A DNA stretch of 64,000 nt, from contig DASXOA010000078.1 of the NCBI GenBank assembly GCA_036494675.1, forward strand, positions 1-64,000. Reading direction: 5' to 3'. The notes under the pieces were generated by a model, which saw only the letters and a list, made by a program, of their open reading frames with translations, was not told where the DNA came from and made no database searches. This DNA is from Rugosimonospora sp036494675. Its GTDB lineage: Bacteria > Actinomycetota > Actinomycetes > Mycobacteriales > Micromonosporaceae. The translations under genes and the position numbers were made by a program. This document shows, piece by piece, positions 49,931-59,067 of this stretch; within the stretch, counting starts at the first letter, position 1, and every line of letters starts with the position of its first letter.

Positions 49931-49933
49931 CCC

Positions 49934-50638
49934 GTGGCGACCCGCCGGCCGGTGCGACTTCTGATCGCCGACGACCAACCGCTGCAGCGCACCGGACTGC
50001 GTACCGTCCTGAGCGTCCACGGCGACCTGCACGTGGTCGGCGAGGCGGGTGACGGGCTCGCCGCGGTCGAGTTGGCCCGGCGGCTGCTGCCCGACGTGGT
50101 CCTGATGGACGTCAGGATGCCGCGCCTGGACGGCATCGCGGCCACCCGCGCGATCGTCGCCGCCGCGCTGCCCGTCCGGGTGCTCATCCTGACCAGCTTC
50201 GACCTCGACGACCACGTGGTCGGCGCGTTGCGCGCCGGAGCCCGCGGCTTCCTGGCCAAGGACGTCGCCACCGAAGATCTGGTCGCCGCCATCCACGCCG
50301 TCGCGGCCGGCGACGCGGTGCTCGCGCCGCCGGTGCTGGGCCGCCTGCTGGACCGCTTCGGGGCGTCGCTGCCCGACCCGTCCCCGCGGGTGCCGGCGAG
50401 CCTCACCGCACTGACCGACCGGGAGCGGGAGGTGCTCGTCGAGGTCGCGCGCGGGCGGACCAACACCGAGATCGCCGCACGGCTGTCGGTCAGCGAGACC
50501 ACGGTCAAGACGCACGTCGCGCACGTGCTGGGCAAGCTCGGCCTGCGCGACCGCGTCCAGGCCGTGGTGCTGGCCTACGAGTGCGGGCTGGTGCGGCCGG
50601 GCAGCGACGCGGTCACGCCGGCTCGGGGACAACCCTGA
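49934..50638 (+). CDS. LuxR/NarL-family response regulator (orphan)
   Basis: 234 residues. The receiver domain (about 6-120) has the acidic pair IADDQPLQ, the phosphorylatable Asp59 in VLMDVRMPRLDG, LILTSF with the conserved Ser/Thr, and LAKD with the Lys. The C-terminal NarL-type helix-turn-helix (about 158-220) contains LTDREREVLVEVARGRTN and SETTVKTHVAHVL. GTG at 49934 is 3 bp after the nuclease stop. No histidine kinase is encoded nearby. The MacB-type ABC transporter begins 140 bp downstream on the same strand, so this is a plausible regulator of it. Confidence 0.93.
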   Translation: MATRRPVRLLIADDQPLQRTGLRTVLSVHGDLHVVGEAGDGLAAVELARRLLPDVVLMDVRMPRLDGIAATRAIVAAALPVRVLILTSFDLDDHVVGALRAGARGFLAKDVATEDLVAAIHAVAAGDAVLAPPVLGRLLDRFGASLPDPSPRVPASLTALTDREREVLVEVARGRTNTEIAARLSVSETTVKTHVAHVLGKLGLRDRVQAVVLAYECGLVRPGSDAVTPARGQP

Positions 50639-50779
50639 CGCCGGGTGGGGGCTGACCCCCACCTGGAAATCCGCCCCGGTTACACCCGTGGACGGAGGTT
50701 GGCCGCCGATCGTGCCCCGAGGATGGATTGTGCCGGCCGGGTAATCGCCCGGCCGGTCCAGAAACCTCGGGAGGATTCG

Positions 50780-51568
50780 GTGACAATGACGCCGGCAACC
50801 ACGACGGCATCGACGACGGGGGTCGCCGCCCGCGCCGCCGGCGTGTGGAAGGTCTACGGCTCCGGCGAGGCTCAGGTCGTCGCGCTGCGCTCGATCAGTG
50901 TCGAGCTGCGCCGCGGCCAGTTCACCGCCATCATGGGGCCCTCCGGCTCCGGCAAGTCCACGCTGATGCACTGCCTGGCCGGTCTGGACACGGTGACCCG
51001 CGGCGAGGTGTTCATCGGTGCCACCCAACTGAATGGGCTCTCCGACGCCGGCCTGACCAGGCTGCGCCGCGACCAGGTGGGCTTCATCTTCCAGCAGTTC
51101 AACCTGCTGCCCACACTCAGCGCCGAAGAGAACATCCTGCTGCCGCTGTCGATCGCCGGACGCCGGCCCGACCGCGCGTGGTACGACACCGTGATCGACA
51201 CGGTGGGCCTGCGCGACCGGCTGAGCCACCGCCCCAGCCAGCTCTCCGGCGGCCAGCAGCAGCGGGTCGCCTGCGCCCGGGCCTTGGTGTCCCGGCCGGA
51301 GGTCGTCTTCGCCGACGAGCCCACCGGGAACCTGGACTCCCGCTCCGGCGCCGAGGTGCTCGGCTTCCTGCGCCGCTCGGTACGCGACTTCGACCAGACC
51401 ATCGTCATGGTCACCCACGACCCGAACGCCGCCTCGTACGCCGACCGGGTCGTCTTCCTCGCCGACGGCGAGGTCGTGACCGAACTGCGCGAGCCGACAC
51501 CCGACGCGGTCCTGGAGACCATGAAGCGCATCGACGTCTTGGCCGCCAACCGGGGCGGGGACGCCTGA
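50780..51568 (+). CDS. ABC transporter ATPase, MacB/LolD-type
   Basis: 262 residues. Walker A GPSGSGKST (53-61), Q-loop FIFQQFNLLPTLS, signature QLSGGQQQRVACARAL (about residue 152) and Walker B VVFADEPTGNLDS are all intact. The NLDSRSGAEVL ending matches MacB/LolD-type exporters that drive FtsX-like permeases. GTG at 50780 lies 5 nt after GGGAGG; an ATG two codons later would leave 11 nt. The next gene starts within the stop codon (TGATG). Such pairs export peptides, antibiotics or lipoproteins, or power mechanotransmission; the cargo is unknown. Confidence 0.93.
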   Translation: MTMTPATTTASTTGVAARAAGVWKVYGSGEAQVVALRSISVELRRGQFTAIMGPSGSGKSTLMHCLAGLDTVTRGEVFIGATQLNGLSDAGLTRLRRDQVGFIFQQFNLLPTLSAEENILLPLSIAGRRPDRAWYDTVIDTVGLRDRLSHRPSQLSGGQQQRVACARALVSRPEVVFADEPTGNLDSRSGAEVLGFLRRSVRDFDQTIVMVTHDPNAASYADRVVFLADGEVVTELREPTPDAVLETMKRIDVLAANRGGDA

Positions 51569-54117
51569 TGCTGCGCGCCACGTTCAAGAGCCTGATGTCG
51601 CGCAAGCTGCGGCTCGTCCTGTCCGGCCTCGCCGTGGTGCTCGGCGTGATGTTCGTCGCCGGGGCATTCGTGCTCACCGATACGCTGGGCCGCTCGTTCA
51701 CCAGCCTGTTCCAGACCGCGTACGCACACACCGACGTGCAGGTGGCCGCGAAGTCGAAGCTCGGCACGGGCGTCGGCAACGACCAGGGCGTGGCGAGCCT
51801 GCCCGCCTCGCTGGTCGACACGATCGGGCGGGTACCCGGGGTGGCGTCCGCGACCGGTCAGGTGCAGGTCGACGGCGCCCGGGTGATCGGGCCCGACGGC
51901 AAGGTGGTCACCACGTACGGCGCTCCCCAGTTCGGCATGAACTGGACCGGCGGCGGGACCGCGCAACTGGAGCCGGGGAGCCGGGCGCCGGCGGCCGACA
52001 ACGAGATCGTGGTCAACGCCGGGCTGGCCAAGGCGGCCGACCTCAAGGTCGGTGACCAGGTCGGCGTGCTCACGCTCCAGCCGAAGAAGACGTTCACCCT
52101 GGTCGGCATCTTCGGCTTCAGCGGGGGCCGCGACTCGCTCGGCGGCGAGCAGAGTGTGGCCTTCACCACACCGGTCGCGCAACAGCTCATGCTCGGCACG
52201 CCGGGCGCGTACTCCGACGTCGACGTGCGGGCCGGCCCCGGCGTGGACGACGTGGCCCTGCGTGACCGGGTCCAGGCGGCCGTCGGCGGTGACTACCAGG
52301 TCGAGACGGGCAAGCAGCTGGCCAAGGACGCGTCCGCGGGCTTCCAGAAGGCCCTGTCGTTCTTCAACTACGTGCTGCTCGGCTTCGCCGGCGTGGCGCT
52401 GTTCGTCGGCATCTTCCTGATCCTGAACACCTTCTCCATCATCGTGGCGCAGCGCGTCCGCGAACTCGCGCTGATGCGGGCGCTGGGCGCCAGCCGGCGC
52501 CAGATCATCAACTCGGTGATGCTGGAGGCGCTGGTCATCGGGTTCGTGGCCTCGGTACTGGGACTGGGCGCCGGGATCGGGGTCGGGGCACTGCTGGCGT
52601 ACGTGTTCGCCAGCGTCGGTGCGAGCGGCCTGCACCTGGCCGGGATCGGGGTACCCGCCTCGGCGGTGATCGCGTCCTTCGCGGTCGGCATCCTGATCAC
52701 CCTCGTCGCGGCGACGCTCCCCGCCCTGCGGGCCTCCCGGGTGGCACCGATCGCGGCGCTGCGCGAGGCCGCCGCCACTGACCGCCCGCTGACCCGGATC
52801 ACCGTCACCGGCGGCGTGGTCACCGCGGTCGGCGCCGGCGTGCTGGCGTTCGGGCTGACCGGCAACGGCGGCGACGCGACGCTCTGGGCGATCCTCGGCG
52901 GCGTACTGGTCTCGTTCGTCGGCGTCGCCCTGCTCACGCCGCTGATCAGCCGCCCGGTGGTGTCCGCGCTCGGCCGGCTGTTCGCCTGGTCGGTGCCGGG
53001 TCAGCTGGGTCGGCGCAACTCCGCCCGCAACCCCCGCCGGACCGCCATCACGGCCGCCGCGCTGATGGTCGGGCTCGCCCTGATCACCGGGGTCAACGTC
53101 GTCCTGAGCTCGGCGACCGCGAGCATCCACCAGGTCGCCGACACCCAGGTCAGCGTCGATCTGATCATCTCCGGCGGCCAGAACTCGCCGATCGCGCCCA
53201 CCTTCGACCGGTCGGTACTGGACAAGGTGCGCTCGACCCCTGGGGTGGCGCAGGTGGCCGGCTTCTACGGCGACCAGGCGCGCATCGACGGCAAGGACAC
53301 GTCCATCAACGCGCTGGACACCCCGGCCGCGCTGCACGACATGTTCGGCCTGACCGCCGACTCGGGAACGATCGACGCGCTCGGCGCCGGGCAGCTGATC
53401 CTGGATCGCAAGCAGGCCGACTCGCTGGGCGTCCACGTGGGTAGCCGGGTGCCGGTGCAGCTCACCCGGGGTGGGGTGCGTACCTTCACGATCGCCGGCA
53501 TCTACGCCAACAGCGACGTGTACGACGGCTGGGTCATGTCGGCCGCGGACCTGTCCGGGTTCCGGACGGCCGAGCCGGAGCAGGCGATGATCAAGCTGGC
53601 CCCGGGAGCGGACGCCACCACGGTCAAGACGGCCGTGAACGACCTGCTGCGGGACAGTCCCGAGGTCAACGTCGCGGACCGTACCGAGTTCGTCGATCAG
53701 CAGACGTCGCAGTTCAACAGCATCCTCACGATGATCCAGATCCTGCTGGCCCTGGCCATCCTCATCGCGGTCCTCGGGATCATCAACACCCTGGCGCTGT
53801 CGGTGCTGGAGCGGACCCGGGAACTCGGCCTGCTGCGGGCGATCGGGCTGCGCCGGGCGCAGGCGATGCGGATGGTCACGGTGGAGGCGGTGGTCATCTC
53901 GGTGTTCGGCGCGCTGCTCGGCCTGGCGGTAGGCAGCGGGCTGGGCGCCGCGGTGGTCCGGGCACTGCGCGACCAGGGCTTCACCGTCATGGCGTTCCCC
54001 TGGGCCCGGATGGGGCTGTACCTGGTCCTGGCCGCGATCGTCGGGGTGGTCGCCGCGATCCTGCCGGCGATCCGGGCGGCCCGGGTCAATGTCCTGGCGG
54101 CAATCGCCTACGAGTAG
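51568..54117 (+). CDS. FtsX-like ABC transporter permease
   Basis: 849 residues. A membrane helix (about 18-38, LVLSGLAVVLGVMFVAGAFV) precedes a large external domain (about 40-255), then three helices (about 265-390), a second N-terminal-type helix (near 488, the FtsX/MacB repeat), another external domain and three C-terminal helices ending VLAAIAYE. The two-fold repeat of FtsX-like units and the ARRQ/RELGLLRAIGL-type motifs fit MacB/LolC/E-like permeases. ATG at 51568 overlaps the ATPase stop. A strong hairpin at 54148-54188 follows. Confidence 0.92.
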   Translation: MLRATFKSLMSRKLRLVLSGLAVVLGVMFVAGAFVLTDTLGRSFTSLFQTAYAHTDVQVAAKSKLGTGVGNDQGVASLPASLVDTIGRVPGVASATGQVQVDGARVIGPDGKVVTTYGAPQFGMNWTGGGTAQLEPGSRAPAADNEIVVNAGLAKAADLKVGDQVGVLTLQPKKTFTLVGIFGFSGGRDSLGGEQSVAFTTPVAQQLMLGTPGAYSDVDVRAGPGVDDVALRDRVQAAVGGDYQVETGKQLAKDASAGFQKALSFFNYVLLGFAGVALFVGIFLILNTFSIIVAQRVRELALMRALGASRRQIINSVMLEALVIGFVASVLGLGAGIGVGALLAYVFASVGASGLHLAGIGVPASAVIASFAVGILITLVAATLPALRASRVAPIAALREAAATDRPLTRITVTGGVVTAVGAGVLAFGLTGNGGDATLWAILGGVLVSFVGVALLTPLISRPVVSALGRLFAWSVPGQLGRRNSARNPRRTAITAAALMVGLALITGVNVVLSSATASIHQVADTQVSVDLIISGGQNSPIAPTFDRSVLDKVRSTPGVAQVAGFYGDQARIDGKDTSINALDTPAALHDMFGLTADSGTIDALGAGQLILDRKQADSLGVHVGSRVPVQLTRGGVRTFTIAGIYANSDVYDGWVMSAADLSGFRTAEPEQAMIKLAPGADATTVKTAVNDLLRDSPEVNVADRTEFVDQQTSQFNSILTMIQILLALAILIAVLGIINTLALSVLERTRELGLLRAIGLRRAQAMRMVTVEAVVISVFGALLGLAVGSGLGAAVVRALRDQGFTVMAFPWARMGLYLVLAAIVGVVAAILPAIRAARVNVLAAIAYE

Positions 54118-54147
54118 CGCGGCGGTTCACGCACAGCGGGGGGAAGG

Positions 54148-54188
54148 CGCGGTCCGGTACGCACCGACGGGGGGTGTACCGGGCCGCG
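54148..54188. terminator. Bidirectional hairpin terminator
   Basis: Inverted repeat with 13-base arms 54148-54160 and 54176-54188 (one G-U pair), between the convergent permease and HAD phosphatase stops. No T-run. Confidence 0.8.
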
Positions 54189-54193
54189 TCGTG

Positions 54194-54865
54194 TCAGCTC
54201 GCGCGGCTGACCATGCGGCGCAGGAACGCCAGGTCGACCTCGGCCAGGCTGTCCACCAGCGACACTCCGTCGAGGGTCGACAGGTCGACCTCACACGGCA
54301 CGGCCAGCACCGCGGCGCCGGCCGCCCGGGCGCTGGCCACCCCGGTGGGCGAGTCCTCGATCGCCACGCATTGGCGCACGTCCACGCCGAGCAGTGCCGC
54401 GGCGGTCAGGTACGGCAGCGGATGCGGCTTGGTCTCGTCGACCTCGTCGCCGCACACGACGGCCCCGAAGTGCCGGCGGCCGATCGTCTCCAGCGCCACG
54501 TCGACCAGGTGTCGCCGGGTCGCGGTCACCAGCGCCATCGGTGTCCCGGCGCTGTACAGAGCGGCCAGCAGCTCAGCGGCGCCGGGGCGGAACACCAGCC
54601 CGTCCACGAACAGCTCCTTGACCCGCGCCTCCAGCCACTGCGTGCTGGCCTGCGGATCGCGCCACGGCTGCCCGATGTCGTCATGCAGGATGGTCATCGA
54701 CTCGATCATGCTGGTGCCGACCATCCGGGCGCGCGCCTGCGCGGAGAGCATCCCGCCGTAGCGCTGGGCCAGCTCGGTCAGCCCGACGTCCCACACCTTC
54801 TCGCTGTCCACGAGGGTGCCGTCCATGTCGAAGAGGACGGCGGCAAGGGGATCGGTGCCGGTCAT
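54194..54865 (-). CDS. HAD-superfamily phosphatase, beta-phosphoglucomutase-like
   Basis: 223 residues. VLFDMDGTLVDSE (Asp13 nucleophile, Asp15 acid/base), LVTATRRH (motif II Thr), VCGDEVDETKPHPLPYL (Lys of motif III) and VAIEDSPTGVASARAAG (motif IV acidic pair) are all present. The cap is the alpha-helical C1 type between motifs I and II, as in phosphoglycolate phosphatases and beta-phosphoglucomutases. The cap sequence does not show which substrate. ATG at 54865 has TAAGAT 7 nt upstream and no Shine-Dalgarno. It is convergent with the permease gene and divergent from mscL. Confidence 0.9.
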   Translation of the reverse strand: MTGTDPLAAVLFDMDGTLVDSEKVWDVGLTELAQRYGGMLSAQARARMVGTSMIESMTILHDDIGQPWRDPQASTQWLEARVKELFVDGLVFRPGAAELLAALYSAGTPMALVTATRRHLVDVALETIGRRHFGAVVCGDEVDETKPHPLPYLTAAALLGVDVRQCVAIEDSPTGVASARAAGAAVLAVPCEVDLSTLDGVSLVDSLAEVDLAFLRRMVSRAS

Positions 54866-54872
54866 GATCACA

Positions 54873-54878
54873 ATCTTA
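54873..54878 (-). promoter_or_regulatory. Candidate leaderless -10 element of the HAD phosphatase gene
   Basis: TAAGAT ends 7 nt before the ATG at 54865; no Shine-Dalgarno is visible. Confidence 0.4.
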
Positions 54879-54977
54879 GCCCGGTGCGGACCCGGACGGC
54901 GGACGCTGTGACGCAGGTAGCCCCGCGCCGGCGGGCCGCGGGTGCGTGCCCGGGTTGTCCGGCCGCGCACCGACCCA

Positions 54978-54983
54978 TAGGGT
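54978..54983 (+). promoter_or_regulatory. Candidate leaderless -10 element of mscL
   Basis: TAGGGT ends 6 nt before the mscL ATG at 54990; no Shine-Dalgarno is visible. Confidence 0.4.
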
Positions 54984-54989
54984 GGGCCG

Positions 54990-55427
54990 ATGCTCAGGGG
55001 ATTCAAAGACTTCATCATGCGCGGCAATGTCGTCGACCTGGCGGTCGGCATCGTCATCGGTGCCGCGTTCACCGGGCTGGTGACCCAGTTCACCGACTCC
55101 TTCCTCAAGCCTCTGATCCAGTTGGTCGGCGGCAGCACCACGGGACACCAGGGTGCGCAGAAGACCATTGACGGCGCGAGGTTCGACTACGGCTCATTCA
55201 TCAACGCCGCGATCACCTTCGTGCTCACCGCCGCCGTGCTGTACTTCCTCGTCGTGTTCCCGATGAACAAGCTGGCCGAGCGGCGCCGGCGTGGCCAGGA
55301 GCCCCCGCCCGCGGCGCCCTCCGAGGAGGTCCGGCTGCTGACCGACATCCGCGACGCCCTAGTCACCCAGCAGGGGCCGGGACGCCCCCGTACCCCCCTG
55401 GATCCGCCGGCTCGACCCTGGTCGTAA
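54990..55427 (+). CDS. mscL: Large-conductance mechanosensitive channel
   Basis: Pentameric osmotic safety valve. The 145 residues start MLRGFKDFIMRGNVVDLAVG, the amphipathic S1 helix and TM1 with the gate region AVGIVIGAAF; TM2 is about 66-90 (FINAAITFVLTAAVLYFLVVF). The C-terminal part has a charged RRRRGQEPPP stretch and an EVRLLTDIRDAL helix that forms the cytoplasmic bundle, followed by a Pro-rich tail. Length and order are standard. ATG at 54990 has no Shine-Dalgarno, but TAGGGT is 6 nt upstream. It is convergent with a small membrane protein gene. Confidence 0.96.
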   Translation: MLRGFKDFIMRGNVVDLAVGIVIGAAFTGLVTQFTDSFLKPLIQLVGGSTTGHQGAQKTIDGARFDYGSFINAAITFVLTAAVLYFLVVFPMNKLAERRRRGQEPPPAAPSEEVRLLTDIRDALVTQQGPGRPRTPLDPPARPWS

Positions 55428-55462
55428 CCCTGTCGATCGGTACCGTGACGCCCCGGCCGGGA

Positions 55463-55708
55463 TCAGTGATGGTGGTTCACGGCGCCGACCATGCACGCGA
55501 ACACGACCACGACCAGCGCGACTCCGACCCCGATCCAGGCCATCGTGGTGCGGGTGGCGGCGCGCGCGTCCCGCTCGTACTGCTTGGCCATCGTCCTGGC
55601 CTTGCCACGGTCCGCCCAGCCGCGCCGGGCGACGGCGTAGGTGAATCCCACCGGCGCTCCGATGAGGAGGCCGAGGGACAGTCCGCCCATTGCCGTCACT
55701 GCCGACAC
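55463..55708 (-). CDS. Small two-helix membrane protein
   Basis: 81 residues with two membrane helices (about 7-24 and 56-76) separated by a basic/acidic linker with KARTMAKQYERDARAATRT. It ends in His-His-His. The start is GTG at 55708 or an ATG six codons later; neither has a good ribosome binding site. It is convergent with mscL and lies 154 bp downstream of the glycoside-hydrolase remnant on the same strand. No family was recognised, but the clean helix profile supports a real gene. Confidence 0.65.
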   Translation of the reverse strand: MSAVTAMGGLSLGLLIGAPVGFTYAVARRGWADRGKARTMAKQYERDARAATRTTMAWIGVGVALVVVVFACMVGAVNHHH

Positions 55709-55862
55709 AGGACGGAAGTCTGGCCGCGGGCATCGATCACGGACTGTCGCTCAGGCGACTCAAGCAGGGCATTCGAGCCGCTTGAGCCGGCACTGGGGCC
55801 ACGAATACGACGGGGCATCGATAGTACGTACCAGCCGGGGTCGGCCGTGCGGCCCGGGGCGT

Positions 55863-56148
55863 TCACGCCCCGCAGCCGACCCCGCAGCCGAGCGTGACGA
55901 TCACCGCACTGCCCGGCGCCACGTCGAGGTCCACCGTGCCGCGACGAACCCGGACTCGGCCGGCCCTGCCCGGGTCGAGGCGCCCGGCGCGGTCCACCGT
56001 CGCGTGCTGGACCGCGACCCCGTCCGCGCTGCCCAGCGCGGTGCCGGTGAGGTGGATGACCGACGCCGTCGCGTTCCGGCCGCCGACGTCGATGCTGACC
56101 GGCACCGCGGCGCCCGAGGTGTCGTCCTTCTCGATCACCGCGAAACGC
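55863..56148 (-). pseudogene. C-terminal remnant of a GH79-like glycoside hydrolase
   Basis: About 90 residues that read like the C-terminal beta-sandwich of GH79/heparanase-type hydrolases: FAVIEKD, then ATASVIHLTG, SADGVAVQHATVD and the last-strand motif VAPGSAVIVTL. No catalytic (beta/alpha)8 barrel precedes it; the sequence upstream is the M36 protease in another frame. An in-frame GTG at 56138 could express 91 residues, but this would be only a fragment. The last residues CGVGC are unusual. I read it as the 3' end of a deleted gene. The family call rests on pattern recall, so a profile search should confirm it. Confidence 0.5.
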
Positions 56149-59067
56149 TCAGCGGGCGAACGCCTGGAACTCCGCCACGCGGACCTGCGCCGCGAACGGG
56201 CTGCCCGCGGTGCAGTCGGTCGTCGCGGCCGGGTCGTTGTCCTGCTCACCGGCGTAGCGCGGACCGCCGGTGCACTGGCTCGCCAGCACCTCCAGGCGCA
56301 GGTGCGTCGCCCTGGTCGGCTTGATGGTGAAGGAGCGCAGGTTCAACTGCGGCGCGGTCGGCCGGAACGCCCCGGCCGGGAACGCGTCCGGTGCGCTGCG
56401 GTACACCTGGTGGTACGCGGCGTCCGTGGAGCAGTCCGACACGGTCGCGTCGCAGGCGAGGACCGCGAACGAGCGCAGCGCGGAGAACCGGTTCTGGGTA
56501 CCGGGATCCGCGTCGCCGGTGATCGCCGGGCGCAACAGCGCGCTGACGTTGACCCGCCGTACCAGTTGCGGCCCCTTGCCGGCCAGCGCCACGGTGACCT
56601 GCCTGCCCGCCACGCCGTCCAGCGACGCCCAGTCGGTCGCCTCGGTATCGTCCACGAGCTTGTCGAGGTTGACGCCGTCGCCCGAGACCGTCGCGCCGGA
56701 CGCGCTCGACGCCAGGTTGCGGGACAGGTCCACCCTCAGGTCCTGCGCCGTGCCGTGGAACGACTGGTGCAACCGCTGCGTCCCGAATCCGGGAGCCGTG
56801 GCGGTCAGGTCGACGTCGGTCCCCGGCACGATCTGGAACGTGTCCGGCAGCGGCGTCGCCGGGTCGGTGTCCGCCACGGGTACCGCGCGGGCCTCGTAGT
56901 CCCCCACGTACAGCCGTACCGGCGCATGGGCGGCGTCGCCCCTGGGCGACAGCGTGACCGTGACGTTCTTCGCGTCCGGAGAGGCGAAGCTCGGCGTCGG
57001 GTCCACATCGTCCGGGCCCGATGCCGCGTCGCGGCCCATGCCGGAGGCCGCGAAGGCGTTCCAGATCAGGGCCTCGTCGGCGCCGTGGAAGCGGGCCAGG
57101 TCGGCGGCGAGCATGTTGTCCCGCATGTCGAGCATGCTGAACCGGCTGTCCGCCTCCAGCAGGAACGAGTCGAACATGAGCTGGATCCAGCGCCGGTTGC
57201 CGGGGCACGCGGTCACCGGAATCGTGCCCTGAGCGCACAGGCGCTGGGTGGCCGCGTTTCCGTCGCCGTACCGCCGGACGAACGCGTCGCGTACCCGCAG
57301 GTTCGTCGCCACCCAGATCTCGCCGTCGGCGTGCACCTCGGGACCGACCAGGTCGAAGCCCACGTCCGAGTAGTTCAGCGGGCTCCGGCTGCCGTCGTAG
57401 TCCCGGATGCCGGTGGTGGTGTTGCCGGTCACGTACGCGCCGACCACGAACGGGGTGGCGCCCGGTGCCCGCAGGCCGTTCTCGGCGAGGTACTCGACCG
57501 CGGTCAGGTCGCCCCAGGCCTCGCCCATCGCTCCGCCCTGGAACGAGGTGATGCCGGTGTCCGGGCCGGCGATCATCCGGTTGGTGATGGCGTGCGTGTA
57601 CTCGTGCCCGATCACCGTCATGTCGTAGTCGCCGTCGACGCACGGCGGGTACGCCGCACCCGCCTGCGGCTGCCACAGGAACATGTTGGTGGTCGGCGAC
57701 AGGCCGTCGGCCGGCGTGCCCTGGTTGGCGTTGTTGCGGCTGCCGCTCAGCGCGGCCGACTGCGCCCGGCCCTGCTCGGCGTCGGCGCCCTTGCCGGCTC
57801 CGCTGAGGTTGACCGTCTGGAGGTTCCAGGTCGCCTCGGTGAAGCCCAGGTGGTACGCGAAGTCGTGCATGCTGTTGTGCATCGCGAACAGGTTCGTGAC
57901 GGCCGCGTCGGCGTCGTTGCGCTGGGCCGAGGTGAACCCGGCCGGGTCGCACTTCGCGGCGTGCCACTGGTCGGTGAACGGGTACGTGTAGTCGCGGTCC
58001 GGGCTCGGCGTCGCGTTGACGGCCGAGCTTGCCCCGGCCCAGCGGACCACGTCGTTGGACGAGTTGCCGGTCGAGGTGCCGGTCGGCGCGCCGGTGGCCA
58101 CGTCGACGTCCCACGCCTGGCCGCTGACCGGGTCGCGGACGGTCTTCACGCAGCCCGGCTGCCAGTGCAGGCACCAGTGCACCCGCGGGTCCGTACCGGT
58201 GGGGACCACCGGTGGCGCGGTGGCCGGGAACACCGCCCAGGTCGGGTTGTCGGAGTCGAAGTCGACCAGGTCCTCGCGTACCAGTACCGCGCCGCTGCGC
58301 GCGTCGACATAGGTCGTGTACGCCGTGGGGTCCGTGGTGTCCTTGGAGATCAGGGTGACCATGTACGCCGCGCGGGGGCCGGAAAGCGGCGTGGGTACCG
58401 CCACCTCCCGGGCGTCCGGCGCCTCGATCTGGTCCTTCGTCAGACCGGCATCCGCCAGGGCCGCGCCGAGGGCGTCGGTGGCGGACAGCGTGGCCGGTGC
58501 CGGCGCGCTGGTGTTCCGGGACAGCGACGAGGTCACCCGGATCACCGTGCCGCCGGCGACCAGGATCGAGACCAACCCGTCGTGGCCGGCCGGCAGGTCG
58601 CCGAAGCGCTGGCGCAGCAGGACCACCGAGGCGTCGCCGATCGGCTGGACGAGCAGCGTGTCCATCGTCGCGACGGTCGCCGCGTCGAAGCCGAACAGAT
58701 CATGGTTCTGGCTCAGGTACTGGCGGGCGGCGGTGTCCGGATCGGCGGCCAGGCCGGTCGCCAGCGCCGGAGCCGGGCCGAGCGTCCGCGGGGTGCCCAG
58801 CGTGTTCCACGGCACCGCCCCCAGCCGGCTGGCCATCGCGCGCTGTGTCGCGTCGGGCGCCGCCGTACCGGCGCGGTTGTCCTTGTCCCGCGGCCCGTGA
58901 CCCTCGCCGAGTGCCGGCGACGCCGTACCGGACGCCGGACTCGCGGGGGGATCCGCATGGGCCGCCGGGGCGGCGGCGGTCAGGCCGGCCACCACCATCA
59001 CGGCCGCGAGAAGATACCCGGCACCGGATCGGGATCTGCGCCTCATCATCCAGCCGCGCCTGTACAC
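56149..59067 (-). CDS. Secreted M36 (fungalysin-type) metallopeptidase
   Basis: 972-residue preproprotein. The signal peptide ends at about residue 40 (GLTAAAPAAHA). A propeptide (FTP/PepSY-like) runs to about 250. The catalytic domain has the zinc motif HEYTH (about 485-492) and the downstream GEAWGD glutamate. After residue 670 come a beta-domain and a discoidin-like C-terminal domain (about 780-972) with SSASGATVSGDGVNLDKLVD and WASLDG. GTG at 59067 is 8 nt from AAGGAGG; ATGs at 59049/59046 are alternatives. It probably degrades extracellular protein. No partner gene is adjacent. Confidence 0.92.
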   Translation of the reverse strand: MYRRGWMMRRRSRSGAGYLLAAVMVVAGLTAAAPAAHADPPASPASGTASPALGEGHGPRDKDNRAGTAAPDATQRAMASRLGAVPWNTLGTPRTLGPAPALATGLAADPDTAARQYLSQNHDLFGFDAATVATMDTLLVQPIGDASVVLLRQRFGDLPAGHDGLVSILVAGGTVIRVTSSLSRNTSAPAPATLSATDALGAALADAGLTKDQIEAPDAREVAVPTPLSGPRAAYMVTLISKDTTDPTAYTTYVDARSGAVLVREDLVDFDSDNPTWAVFPATAPPVVPTGTDPRVHWCLHWQPGCVKTVRDPVSGQAWDVDVATGAPTGTSTGNSSNDVVRWAGASSAVNATPSPDRDYTYPFTDQWHAAKCDPAGFTSAQRNDADAAVTNLFAMHNSMHDFAYHLGFTEATWNLQTVNLSGAGKGADAEQGRAQSAALSGSRNNANQGTPADGLSPTTNMFLWQPQAGAAYPPCVDGDYDMTVIGHEYTHAITNRMIAGPDTGITSFQGGAMGEAWGDLTAVEYLAENGLRAPGATPFVVGAYVTGNTTTGIRDYDGSRSPLNYSDVGFDLVGPEVHADGEIWVATNLRVRDAFVRRYGDGNAATQRLCAQGTIPVTACPGNRRWIQLMFDSFLLEADSRFSMLDMRDNMLAADLARFHGADEALIWNAFAASGMGRDAASGPDDVDPTPSFASPDAKNVTVTLSPRGDAAHAPVRLYVGDYEARAVPVADTDPATPLPDTFQIVPGTDVDLTATAPGFGTQRLHQSFHGTAQDLRVDLSRNLASSASGATVSGDGVNLDKLVDDTEATDWASLDGVAGRQVTVALAGKGPQLVRRVNVSALLRPAITGDADPGTQNRFSALRSFAVLACDATVSDCSTDAAYHQVYRSAPDAFPAGAFRPTAPQLNLRSFTIKPTRATHLRLEVLASQCTGGPRYAGEQDNDPAATTDCTAGSPFAAQVRVAEFQAFAR

